DNA of 53,527 nucleotides from Austwickia sp. TVS 96-490-7B (lineage in GTDB: Bacteria > Actinomycetota > Actinomycetes > Actinomycetales > Dermatophilaceae), in NCBI RefSeq assembly GCF_019331795.1, contig NZ_JAHPZL010000006.1:18684-72210 (forward strand), given 5' to 3'. Below the pieces are notes generated by a model. That model made no database searches, was not told the origin of the DNA, and was given only the letters and a program-made list of their open reading frames with translations. Made by a program: the position numbers and the translations under genes. Positions 1 to 7,362 of the stretch are shown in pieces; positions within the stretch are counted from its first letter, which is position 1, and every line of letters starts with the position of its first letter.

Positions 1-201
1 CGCATCAAAACTCCGCGCCGCCATCGCCAACGCAGCCATCCCAGCAGACACCAGATCATCCGTATACACATGACCCGGCAGACGCGACGAAATCGCCCGA
101 ACCTCGAAGTGCACCAACGGCAGGTGCTCTCGACACAACTCCTCGACATCCACTGTGGCGGTGGTGTCGTTGCCCTGGGGGAATTCAACTGAAGCGGTCA
201 C
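1..201 (-). CDS. FliA/WhiG-family sigma factor, 5' part only
   Basis: The N-terminal 67 codons of a second sigma-28-type factor; the gene runs off the left edge of the window. A GTG at 199-201 is taken as the start, but no convincing Shine-Dalgarno precedes it, so the start is tentative. The first 25 residues differ from the complete fliA gene at 879-1790. From the HLPLVHFEVRA motif onward the DNA of positions 1-126 is identical to 1581-1706. That segment is the beginning of sigma region 2, which binds core polymerase and the -10 element. It is either a functional paralogue or a partial duplicate; the rest must be seen to decide. Confidence 0.75.
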   Translation of the reverse strand, partial: MTASVEFPQGNDTTATVDVEELCREHLPLVHFEVRAISSRLPGHVYTDDLVSAGMAALAMAARSFDA

Positions 202-517
202 AAGAAAAAGGTAAGAAGAGGGTAAAGGGTCTCCCAAGGCATGTCCATCATTTGAGAAATTGCTGATCAGCGACTTGTTCTTTACCAACACTATACCTTT
301 TTGGACATTCGCTTAGATGCATGGAACAGCCTCAGAACATACTTGCGCAATAGCCTGACCACATGCTTTGGCGTTCACTGAACAGTCGATCGTCATAACA
401 AGTCGTACGACTGTTCGTAAATTCAATACCAAGCATTTACCACTCGCATTTCACTAGTGAACAGCATGATCTTGTGATCACAGTGGCGCGGCGCGCTTGA
501 CCACCCCTACGACATAC
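202..517. other. AT-rich intergenic region with nested palindromes
   Basis: No gene is seen here. The stretch is clearly more AT-rich than the coding DNA around it. It carries a 9-bp inverted repeat GAACAGTCG (380-388) / CGACTGTTC (408-416), which overlaps a perfect 12-bp palindrome AGTCGTACGACT (401-412), and a perfect 10-bp palindrome TGTGATCACA (473-482). GGTAA occurs at 210-214 and again 11 bp later at 221-225. These look like operator or promoter elements for the sigma gene to the left; the regulator is unknown. Confidence 0.4.
280..322 (-). promoter_or_regulatory. Upstream element of truncated sigma gene, shared with fliA
   Basis: This 43-bp block matches 1877-1919 upstream of the complete fliA gene at about four of every five positions, with no gap. 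Read toward the gene it contains TCTAAGC, then GTCCAA, then two GGTA(A/T)AG motifs 11 bp apart. It lies about 80 bp before the proposed GTG. The conservation between two otherwise divergent upstream regions suggests a shared promoter or activator site. It does not match the usual FliA promoter. Confidence 0.45.
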
Positions 518-887
518 GAGAGCCTCCCGGGGCGGGACCGTAGCCCGCGCGCCTCCGGGAGGCTCTCACGCAGCCAGCCGGGGAGGACTGACCGGACAGC
601 GTCCGCAACGGACGCCTCTTTTCCGTGAACCCCGGAGTCGCTGGGGAGGCGACTCCGGTCTTACCGTGAGGCGGCGTACCGCCTCTGGCTCGGATCGGTG
701 GGGGCCGATCCTTTGCCGGCCGGGCTGGCCTAGGGAGGGCTTGCCCGGCGTTGCGACCAGTGGGGGGCTGGTCGCTGACCGATGCGATGGGGGATCGCAT
801 CGGCAGCTCACAACAACTACACCACTCTTTTCATCGACCGTCCAGGTCGATGGTTAAGTCCTTTCCGGTCGCGGATCATCATCCGCG
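518..887. other. Array of about nine perfect stem-loops, candidate structured RNA
   Basis: Consecutive perfect inverted repeats fill this stretch: 518-530/555-567 (13 bp, with an inner 5-bp stem), 599-605/609-615, 632-641/649-658 (10 bp), 668-674/679-685, 692-698/705-711, 753-760/768-775, 779-788/794-803 (10 bp), 832-839/845-852 and 870-876/881-887. Four loops on the plus strand are G runs (TGGGGAG, TGGGGG, TGGGGGG, GGGGG), so C runs on the minus strand. Stem sequences all differ, so it is not a simple repeat. It begins exactly at the 3' end of fliA and could be its minus-strand 3' UTR or a separate RNA. No clear promoter or U-tract terminator was seen. No coding frame explains it. Confidence 0.5.
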
Positions 888-1790
888 CGCACCCACCACT
901 GGGGTACGTCGCCCGTGCCCCTGGCCTTCGCTAGGTCGCTCGGTGAGTCGGTCCTTGTACGTCGAGCGAGCCGCGATCTGCGCGTAATACGCCGCCTTAC
1001 GCCGCGCCACCGCACCACCAGCATTCACCGGCACCTCCACCAACGCCGGATCCAACTGCGCATTCATCCCCTCACGCAACAACTTCAACGCCTCAGCACG
1101 CATCTGCGAAATCCGCGACTCCGTCACACCCAACTCCACCGCCAACTCCCGCATCGGCCGATCCTCAAAGAAACACCCCCGAATCACCACCTGCAACCGC
1201 TCCGGCAACACCTCCACCGCATCCCGCAAATACGCCTGACGCTCCCGCGCCACCAACGCCGCCTCCGGCGTCTCCGCCGTCGACGGCAACACCGAATCCG
1301 CACCCACCGTGTCCGTAATCACATCCAAACGCAACACCACACTGCTATGCAGATCAGCATCCAAACGCTCCAACTCACCCACCTCAATACCCATCGCCCC
1401 AGCAATCTCCACACCACTAGGACGACGACCCAACCGCGCCGCCAACTCATCATGCACCGCATCCCGACGACGCACCTTCGACCGCAACGACCGCGTCGCC
1501 CAATCCGCAGAACGCAACTCATCCAACAACGCCCCACGAATACGACGCACCGCATACCGACCAAACGGCACACCCAACGACGCATCAAAACTCCGCGCCG
1601 CCATCGCCAACGCAGCCATCCCAGCAGACACCAGATCATCCGTATACACATGACCCGGCAGACGCGACGAAATCGCCCGAACCTCGAAGTGCACCAACGG
1701 CAGGTGAGCCCGGCACAGTTCGTCGATGACCGGCGCGGTCTGCGAGCCGGAGTTGCCTCCGGTAGAGCTCGAACGCGTCACATCTGACAT
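879..1790 (-). CDS. fliA: RNA polymerase sigma factor FliA/WhiG family
   Basis: 303-residue sigma-28-type factor that directs RNA polymerase to flagellar or motility promoters. Region 2 occupies roughly residues 30-105 and shows the family signatures RRIRGALLDELRSADW and RSLRSKVRR. Region 3 follows ([10 protein letters not shown]), and region 4 carries an HTH (RELAVELGVTESRISQM) near residues 225-255. A longer in-frame start exists upstream, but the ATG at 1790 has a GGGGG stretch at a suitable distance and gives the expected N-terminus. The tail after region 4 is about 45 residues long and basic. Codon use changes at 1706: upstream codons end mainly in C, downstream ones in G or T. The downstream block is where the other paralogue is identical. 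The flgN-fliW-csrA neighbourhood supports FliA rather than WhiG. Confidence 0.9.
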   Translation of the reverse strand: MSDVTRSSSTGGNSGSQTAPVIDELCRAHLPLVHFEVRAISSRLPGHVYTDDLVSAGMAALAMAARSFDASLGVPFGRYAVRRIRGALLDELRSADWATRSLRSKVRRRDAVHDELAARLGRRPSGVEIAGAMGIEVGELERLDADLHSSVVLRLDVITDTVGADSVLPSTAETPEAALVARERQAYLRDAVEVLPERLQVVIRGCFFEDRPMRELAVELGVTESRISQMRAEALKLLREGMNAQLDPALVEVPVNAGGAVARRKAAYYAQIAARSTYKDRLTERPSEGQGHGRRTPVVGARG

Positions 1791-1876
1791 GGAGCCAACC
1801 CCCTGAATCAGGCCGTCGTGGCCATGTGCTTTGGCAGTGAGAGAAGAACACTTACTAGCCCTGCTGACTGCCACCA

Positions 1877-1919
1877 CTTTACCTTCCCTTTACCTTCTTG
1901 GACGAGTGCTTAGATACAT
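1877..1919 (-). promoter_or_regulatory. Conserved upstream element of fliA
   Basis: Counterpart of the block at 280-322. Read toward fliA it ends in two AAGGTAAAG motifs separated by 2 bp, i.e. in phase with one helical turn, about 90 bp before the fliA start. The tandem phased repeats suggest a dimeric activator or response-regulator site. Confidence 0.45.
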
Positions 1920-2197
1920 ACAAAAGCGCTCATCAGAGTTTTTTCACCCCGCGAGAACGGGCCCCTCCGCACACCCGCCCTTCACCTCAGTACCGCCATA
2001 AGAAAGCTTCCGCAAAAAGCAGTGCAGACTGCTGAAAAGTCTGCGGGCACAACGACGTACGACGATGTGCATCTCGCGGTGAATGTCTTTTTTCAGCGCT
2101 GACTCTCACGCTGATCGGTCTGGACCGACGCTCTGGCGCGAACGGCACCGTCCCGGAGCTCAGCTCCTGGGCTCCTCGGCCGATCAAACCACCGTGA
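1920..2197 (+). other. Leader/intergenic region before flgN
   Basis: Divergent intergenic DNA between fliA and flgN; no gene seen. It holds several short inverted repeats: 2024-2030/2038-2044 (GCAGACT stem), 2115-2120/2123-2128 (TCGGTC-TG-GACCGA, operator-like) and 2155-2167 (GGAGCT-C-AGCTCC). GCCGATCAA at 2179-2187 resembles a FliA -10 element, but no TAAA -35 lies at the proper distance, so no promoter is called. Confidence 0.3.
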
Positions 2198-2213
2198 CGG
2201 AGAGGAGTTCCGC
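2198..2213 (+). promoter_or_regulatory. flgN ribosome site in a CsrA-type hairpin loop
   Basis: The Shine-Dalgarno GAGGAG sits in the loop of a short stem CGGA (2198-2201) / TCCG (2209-2212), directly before the GTG start at 2214. A GGA in a hairpin loop over the ribosome site is the standard CsrA target layout, and csrA lies in the same cluster. The stem has only 4 bp, so binding is an inference. Confidence 0.4.
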
Positions 2214-2732
2214 GTGACAGATCCCACGCAGACCGAGCGCGCGTCCATGGCACTGTCCGATCTTTCGACCGGACTGTGGCGCATCCAGGACCTCCTGGAG
2301 ACGCTGCTCTACAAACTCGAGGTCCAGAGCCTGGTGATTGAATCCGGCCGCTCACGGTGGCTGGGGCGATCCACTGCGGAGATCGAGGCCGTCGTCGAGA
2401 ATCTGCGCGAGACCGAACTTCTGCGTGCCGTTGACGCCGCCCCGGTCTGCGAGCTCCTCGGGTTGCCCATGGACACCCCGCTCAGTCAGATTGCCGCAGC
2501 GTCACCTTCTCCCTGGGACCAGGTGCTTGAAGAGCATCGCACCGCGCTGTCCGCAGCAACCCAGGAACTCTCCCTGATCTCCCGGAGCAATGGCGAAATG
2601 CTGGAGATCAGCTATCGGGCCGTTCAAGACACCTTGGAACGGTTCAACCACGCCCCCGAAGGGGCCACCTACACCGCTCGTGGCTCCCGGGAAACGGGCA
2701 GAGCACACCACCTGATTGACCACATCGGTTGA
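2214..2732 (+). CDS. flgN: FlgN-family flagellar export chaperone
   Basis: 172-residue, mostly helical protein of FlgN type. FlgN chaperones hook-filament junction proteins FlgK and FlgL in the cytoplasm and delivers them to the flagellar type III export gate. The helical repeats around residues 20-60 (LWRIQDLLETLLYKLEVQSL) and 105-145 fit the antiparallel helical chaperone fold; the tail is polar. The GTG start has a strong GGAGAGGA site 6-8 bases upstream. It is followed at 175 bp by fliW. Its usual clients flgK and flgL, normally placed between flgN and fliW in actinobacteria, are not here. The assignment rests on fold character and context more than on a single invariant motif. Confidence 0.75.
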   Translation: MTDPTQTERASMALSDLSTGLWRIQDLLETLLYKLEVQSLVIESGRSRWLGRSTAEIEAVVENLRETELLRAVDAAPVCELLGLPMDTPLSQIAAASPSPWDQVLEEHRTALSAATQELSLISRSNGEMLEISYRAVQDTLERFNHAPEGATYTARGSRETGRAHHLIDHIG

Positions 2733-2907
2733 CCGGGCACATTCCCGGCCACCGATATCCCACAGACACGGATGGACCCACCGACCACCGGGTCGGTACC
2801 GGCCCTCATGGACGAAATCGCCGGTCTCTTCGAGAAGACACGACACGTCCCGGTCCTCACCGGGCACGCAGCCGGTGAAACCCGGCCCTCACCGAAGGAC
2901 GATCGAC

Positions 2908-3306
2908 ATGACCATGACCGCTGAACGCACTTCGATCACCCTGCAGATTCCCGCCGGAATGGTGGGCTTCCCCGAGGTGACCGAGTACTCGCTGTCAGAG
3001 ATCGAACACGGCGTCTACGAAATGCTCAGCGTGGATGATCCACAGTTCGGTTTCGTCGTGATCCAGCCGGAACCGTACTTCCCCGACTACGACCCGATGA
3101 TCGACCGCACCACAGCGGATCGGCTCTCCCTGAACACCGCAGATGACGCTGTTCTTCTTCTGGTCGTCAACATCGGGCTCGATGGGGAACCACCGGTCGC
3201 CAACCTGCTCGCTCCGGTGATCGTGAATAAGTCCACGCACACCGCGACACAGGTAGTGCTTGCCGACCAGGAGTGGCCGCTTCGTGGGACCATTCCCCTC
3301 GGCTGA
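2908..3306 (+). CDS. fliW: Flagellar assembly factor FliW
   Basis: 132-residue FliW. In the known system FliW binds flagellin and also binds CsrA, sequestering it so that flagellin mRNA is translated when flagellin is being exported. Visible signatures are the early GMVGFPE motif (residues 18-24), FGFVVIQP near residue 50, and the C-terminal ANLLAPVIVN and TATQVVL motifs. Length is normal for the family. The ATG at 2908 is preceded by GAAGGA, 8 bases away. csrA starts 57 bp downstream, the conserved partner order. Confidence 0.95.
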   Translation: MTMTAERTSITLQIPAGMVGFPEVTEYSLSEIEHGVYEMLSVDDPQFGFVVIQPEPYFPDYDPMIDRTTADRLSLNTADDAVLLLVVNIGLDGEPPVANLLAPVIVNKSTHTATQVVLADQEWPLRGTIPLG

Positions 3307-3363
3307 CCTACGTTTTCAGCTCCCGCGCCACGCGCGGTATCCCCTCACACAAAGGAGCACACG

Positions 3364-3738
3364 GTGCTCGTCCTCAGCCGCAGACCGCAGCAATCGCTGT
3401 TGATCGGCAATGATGTCGTCGTAACCGTCCTTGAGGTGAACGGCGACACCGTCAGAATCGGCATCACAGCACCACCAGAAGTCGATATTCACCGCGAAGA
3501 GGTGTATCTCGACTTGAAGAAGTCGAATGCTGAATCCGCTGCCGCTCCCGGGTCTGCTGCGGCCCTCTCCCGCCGAATGCGTGGCCGGGACCGCAACGCC
3601 GGGAGCGAAGCAGCGGGCCAGGACAGCGACGCTGCAGAGCCTGGTGGCCACCGGAGCGGCCCGGTGCCCACCCCGCCGCCCCGTCCGTGTGCACCGACAC
3701 CCACGCCCGCGCAGCCCGTGCCAGGGCCCGTGAGGTGA
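3364..3738 (+). CDS. csrA: Carbon storage regulator CsrA with long C-terminal tail
   Basis: Post-transcriptional regulator that binds GGA-containing hairpins near ribosome sites. The CsrA domain is residues 1-52: beta-1 LVLSRRPQQS, then VTVLEVNGDTVRIGI and IHREEVYLDL, with the RNA-contacting Arg44 retained. GTG start with AAAGGAG 6 bases upstream. Family members are usually 60-80 residues; this one is 124 because of a low-complexity tail rich in Ala, Gly, Arg and Pro (residues 53-124). There is no frameshift into another gene. The tail is probably disordered and could carry extra RNA contacts, or be tolerated drift. Follows fliW. Confidence 0.93.
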   Translation: MLVLSRRPQQSLLIGNDVVVTVLEVNGDTVRIGITAPPEVDIHREEVYLDLKKSNAESAAAPGSAAALSRRMRGRDRNAGSEAAGQDSDAAEPGGHRSGPVPTPPPRPCAPTPTPAQPVPGPVR

Positions 3739-3744
3739 GTCGGA

Positions 3745-3957
3745 TCAGGTCTGAGGGGGGTATCCGCCCGATCCAGAGAGCAGTGCGTACACCTCGTCTG
3801 CGCGATACCTGCGATGACCACCCAACGTCCGCAGCGAGGTCAATTTCCCCGACACGGCCCATCGGGTGACCGTTTTGGGGTCGACCCGAAACAGGGCCGC
3901 CACCTCTGCTGGGGTGAGCAACTCTGCTCGTGAGTGCGACGATTCTGTGGTCGACAT
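3745..3957 (-). CDS. bldC: BldC-like MerR-family DNA-binding protein
   Basis: 70-residue single-domain winged helix-turn-helix protein. The core ELLTPAEVAALFRVDPKTV and RWAVSGKLTSLRTLGGHRRY is almost the same as Streptomyces BldC, a developmental regulator that binds head-to-tail on direct repeats. BldC homologues are widespread in actinobacteria, so the name does not imply sporulation here. The ATG at 3957 is chosen over an ATG 21 bases upstream because it has AAGGGG about 10 bases before it and gives the usual length. It is convergent with csrA, with only 6 bp between stop codons. Confidence 0.85.
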   Translation of the reverse strand: MSTTESSHSRAELLTPAEVAALFRVDPKTVTRWAVSGKLTSLRTLGGHRRYRADEVYALLSGSGGYPPQT

Positions 3958-4292
3958 GGACGATGACCCCTTACGCATGTTGGCTCAGCGCAGTTCGTTG
4001 CCGTTGATGCTAGTGGAGCAAACCCCCGACATGCGGTGGGACACCTGATCAATTCCGGCGTAGGACAAGGGTGGAGGCGACAGGTGCTAGCTGAAGCATC
4101 GTAGGATGAGGGTCCTCGGGGCGCGTTCACGGCGTCCTCTTCGGGGTTGTCGGCACCCCAGCAGTTCCGACGACTCGCTGACACCATGTACGGTAGACAG
4201 CACGACAGATGAAACTTCCCGGACGCCGCTCCGTGCTGACCCTCAGGGCCTGCGCGATGCGCCGCCGGCAGACGCGTGAGGGGGTCGACGCC

Positions 4293-4487
4293 ATGGGGCG
4301 CGGCCGTGCAAAGGCCAAGCAGACGAAGGTCGCTCGGGAGTTGAAGTATTACAGCCCCGACACCGACTTGACCGCGCTTGAGCGCGAGCTCCACGGAGCT
4401 CAGAGCAAGGACGTCGATCGGAACCCTCACGTCGACAGCGACGAGGGGTACGACGACTACGAATCGTGGAGTCGTCGGGGTCGTTAA
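4293..4487 (+). CDS. DUF3073 family small protein
   Basis: 64-residue highly charged protein beginning MGRGRAKAKQTKVARELKYY and continuing with an acidic half ending in DDYESWSRRGR. This is the actinobacterial DUF3073 family; no function is established. The ATG at 4293 is chosen because GAGGGGG lies 8 bases upstream and family members start at this MGRGRAKAKQ; an upstream in-frame ATG adds 28 residues without similarity. The gene is monocistronic and convergent with purM. Confidence 0.85.
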   Translation: MGRGRAKAKQTKVARELKYYSPDTDLTALERELHGAQSKDVDRNPHVDSDEGYDDYESWSRRGR

Positions 4488-4510
4488 GACCCTGCGTCAC
4501 CAACACTGCA

Positions 4511-4545
4511 CGTCCGGGGAAGACCCACCAGGTCAACCCCGGACG
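4511..4545. terminator. Hairpin between DUF3073 gene and purM
   Basis: A 9-bp perfect stem CGTCCGGGG / CCCCGGACG with a 17-base loop, 24 bp after the DUF3073 stop. No T tract follows, as is common in high-GC actinobacteria. Confidence 0.5.
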
Positions 4546-4672
4546 CTGTATGTGCGGATCCTGGTCAGGGTGCGCCCACCCAGGTCGGTCCGGTCGTGAA
4601 CGACTCGATCGAGCTGTCACGGCGGCCTTTTCGGGCAGACGGTACCGCTAGATGACTGGATGAGCCGCCCGG

Positions 4673-5803
4673 TCACCCCGCTGAGGGGTGAACCCCGACC
4701 ATCTGGACCGCGCCGCCGTCGACGCCTTTGGCTCCTCGGACTACGTCCTGCGCTGGGTCGGGCTGGGCCATGTCCCACGACGCGACCTCGCCGAGCACCC
4801 ACGCAGAGAGACCGACGCGCTGGGCAACCCGCAATGTGTCGGTGACGCTGTCTGCAGACACCACCGCCACAAAGCCCACTCCCTGGTTGAGGGTGCGTTC
4901 AATGTCGTCCTGAGGGACCCGCCCCAGCTGTTGGAGGACCTGGAAGACCGCAGGCGGTGTCCACGTGGAGCGGTCCACCCGGGCCCAAACCCCCGCCGGG
5001 AGCACCCGCGCTAGGTTTGCTGCCAATCCCCCACCAGTCACATGCGACAACGCATGCACCTGCACTTCCGGCGCGCGGATCACCGACAGCAGCGGAGCGG
5101 CGTACACCTGAGTGGGGGTAAGTAATTCTTCACCAAGAGTGCGACCAAACTCCGGGACATGCCGTCCCAGGTCCCAGCCAGCGGCCTCCACGACTCGGCG
5201 TACCAACGAATATCCGTTGCTGTGCAGCCCCGAGCTGGCGATCCCCACGACCACGTCACCGGCGTGGACTCGCGCGGGGCCGAGCAGGTCGGCATACTCG
5301 ACCACCCCGGTGACGGCACCAGCCAGGTCGTACTCGTCCTCCCCCAGCAAACCCGGATGCTCCGCGGTCTCCCCACCGACCAGCGCGCACCCCGCCTCCC
5401 GACACGCTGCAGCGATCCCCGACACGATCGCCGCGATCCGTTCTGGGACGACCTTGCCGCAGGCGATGTAATCCGTCATGAACAGCGGCTCGGCGCCACT
5501 GACCACGATGTCATCGACGACCATTCCAACCAGGTCGAACCCAATCGTGTCGTGGCGGCCCATGGCCTGTGCCAGCGCGACCTTCGTGCCCACCCCGTCC
5601 GTGGATGTCGCCAGGACGGGACGCTGCATCCCCGTCAACGCTGACGCGTCAAACATCCCGGCAAACCCCCCGAGGCCACCGAGGACCTCCGGACGCCCTG
5701 CCGCAGCCACATGAGCTTTCATCAACGCCACGGCCCGGTCACCGGCCTCTACATCGACCCCAGCCGAGGCATAGGTGATCGGTGCGTCCTGCGGTTGGTT
5801 CAC
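4673..5803 (-). CDS. purM: Phosphoribosylformylglycinamidine cyclo-ligase PurM
   Basis: 376-residue AIR synthetase: ATP-dependent closure of FGAM to AIR, step 5 of purine synthesis. It shows the PurM/ThiL-family motifs YASAGVDVEAGDRAV at the N-terminus, LATSTDGVGTKV, GFDLVGMVVDDIV, LVGGETAEHPG and SHVTGGGLAANL. Length is slightly above the usual 340-350 because of a C-terminal extension after the GEVAS segment. The start overlaps the end of purF by 4 bases (ATGA), so translation is probably coupled. No sign of damage. Confidence 0.98.
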   Translation of the reverse strand: MNQPQDAPITYASAGVDVEAGDRAVALMKAHVAAAGRPEVLGGLGGFAGMFDASALTGMQRPVLATSTDGVGTKVALAQAMGRHDTIGFDLVGMVVDDIVVSGAEPLFMTDYIACGKVVPERIAAIVSGIAAACREAGCALVGGETAEHPGLLGEDEYDLAGAVTGVVEYADLLGPARVHAGDVVVGIASSGLHSNGYSLVRRVVEAAGWDLGRHVPEFGRTLGEELLTPTQVYAAPLLSVIRAPEVQVHALSHVTGGGLAANLARVLPAGVWARVDRSTWTPPAVFQVLQQLGRVPQDDIERTLNQGVGFVAVVSADSVTDTLRVAQRVGLSAWVLGEVASWDMAQPDPAQDVVRGAKGVDGGAVQMVGVHPSAG

Positions 5804-7344
5804 GAAGAGACCCCTTGTCCGAGAAAAGCTGTCACATCATGGCCCACCGGCCCACCCGCACAGGGCAGGACGTTCGCGTCGAGCTGCCCATCCCGCAGGA
5901 CCAACGGGTAGCTGCCGGTGAAACACGCCTGGCATAGGGAGTCATCGGGCTGCTCGGTGGCAGCGACCATGCCCTCCCTACTGATGTACCCCAATGAATC
6001 AGCGCCCAAGGTGCGCCGTACCCCCTCCACGTCCAACCCGGTGGCGACCAGCTCCTCACGGGAGGCGAAGTCGATGCCGAAGAAACACGGCCAACGCACC
6101 GGCGGCGAGGAGATCCGCACATGCACCTCAGCGGCCCCGGCATCACGCAACATCTGCACCAATGCCTGCTGAGTGTTGCCCCGCACGATTGAGTCATCGA
6201 CCACGACCAGTCGTCGCCCGCGGATCACCTCACGCAACGGGTTCAATTTCAACCGGATCCCCATCTGGCGGATCCGTTGGCTTGGGGAGATAAACGTGCG
6301 ACCGACGTACGCATTTTTGACGAGCCCTAATCCGAATGGGATTCCGGACTCTTCCGCATACCCGATGGCCGACGGGATTCCCGAATCCGGAGTCGGCATC
6401 ACCATGTCTGCTTCCACCGGGTGTTCTCGAGCTAAGGTGCGCCCCATCTGCACCCGAGCTTCGTAGATTCCTTTCCCGCGGATCGTGGTGTCCGGCCGGG
6501 CCAGGTAGACATATTCGAAGACGCATCCCGCCGGGGATGGCTCCGCGAAACGTCGACTGTGCACGCCGTGATCATCGATCATCACCAATTCGCCCGGCTC
6601 GATCTCCCGGATTTGCTGTGCCCCGACGATGTCTAGGGCCGCCGTCTCTGAGGCCACCACCCATCCTCGGTCCAGCTGACCGAGCACCAATGGCCGGAAC
6701 CCGTGGGGATCACGCGCGGCAAACAATCGGTGCTCATCCATGAAAACCACGCAGAAGGCACCGTCAATGTGCGGCAGCACGGCGCTGGCCCGGTCAAAAA
6801 GGCACTCTCCGGGTCCGTCAACCAAGAGCGCCGTCATGATGGCCGTATCGGAGGTCGCTCCGCGGCGCAGCTCAGCGTGTCCGTCAGTGCCCCGCTCCCC
6901 CGCTTCGACCAAACCACGCAGGTGAGCCGCGTTAGTCAGGTTTCCGTTGTGGGCGAGCGCGATGGTCCCCAGGTCGCTGTCTGACAGGGTGGGTTGGGCG
7001 TTTTCCCAGATGGAGGAGCCTGTCGTGGAATATCGCACGTGGCCGACGGCCAGGTGTCCGACGAGCGGGCTTAAGGCCTGTTCGTCGAATACTTGACTGA
7101 CCAGGCCCATGTCTTTATACACCAGCACTCGTTGGCCGTCAGCCGCGGCGATTCCCGCGGATTCCTGGCCTCGATGTTGCAGGGCGTACAGCCCGTAGTA
7201 GGTCAATTTGGCGACTTCTTCCCCGGGCGCATACACGCCGAAGACGCCGCACGCGTCGCGCGGCCCCTTGTCACCGGGCAGAAGATCGTGATTCAGCCGT
7301 CCGTCACCGCGTGGCACGAGGTCAGTCTGGCACAGTGCTGACAA
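5800..7344 (-). CDS. purF: Amidophosphoribosyltransferase PurF
   Basis: 514-residue first committed enzyme of purine synthesis: PRPP plus glutamine to phosphoribosylamine. A propeptide-like segment of about 31 residues precedes Cys32 in RDACGVFGVY, the class II glutamine amidotransferase nucleophile exposed after cleavage. Other motifs: LQHRGQESAG, GHVRYSTTG, AHNGNLTN. The phosphoribosyltransferase loop VVVDDSIVRGNT lies near residue 390. C-terminal cysteines in PCFFGIDF and CQACFTGSYP fit the 4Fe-4S subgroup of PurF. Forms a two-gene unit with purM. Confidence 0.98.
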   Translation of the reverse strand: MSALCQTDLVPRGDGRLNHDLLPGDKGPRDACGVFGVYAPGEEVAKLTYYGLYALQHRGQESAGIAAADGQRVLVYKDMGLVSQVFDEQALSPLVGHLAVGHVRYSTTGSSIWENAQPTLSDSDLGTIALAHNGNLTNAAHLRGLVEAGERGTDGHAELRRGATSDTAIMTALLVDGPGECLFDRASAVLPHIDGAFCVVFMDEHRLFAARDPHGFRPLVLGQLDRGWVVASETAALDIVGAQQIREIEPGELVMIDDHGVHSRRFAEPSPAGCVFEYVYLARPDTTIRGKGIYEARVQMGRTLAREHPVEADMVMPTPDSGIPSAIGYAEESGIPFGLGLVKNAYVGRTFISPSQRIRQMGIRLKLNPLREVIRGRRLVVVDDSIVRGNTQQALVQMLRDAGAAEVHVRISSPPVRWPCFFGIDFASREELVATGLDVEGVRRTLGADSLGYISREGMVAATEQPDDSLCQACFTGSYPLVLRDGQLDANVLPCAGGPVGHDVTAFLGQGVSS

Positions 7345-7362
7345 CGCTGAGGCAGGTCCCCA

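Noticed and set aside
380-416. LexA/SOS box
   Set aside because: The half-sites do not have GAAC-N4-GTTC spacing.
915-1787. Long plus-strand reading frame opposite fliA
   Set aside because: Its product is a His/Arg/Thr-rich shadow of the sigma gene on the other strand, caused by codon bias.
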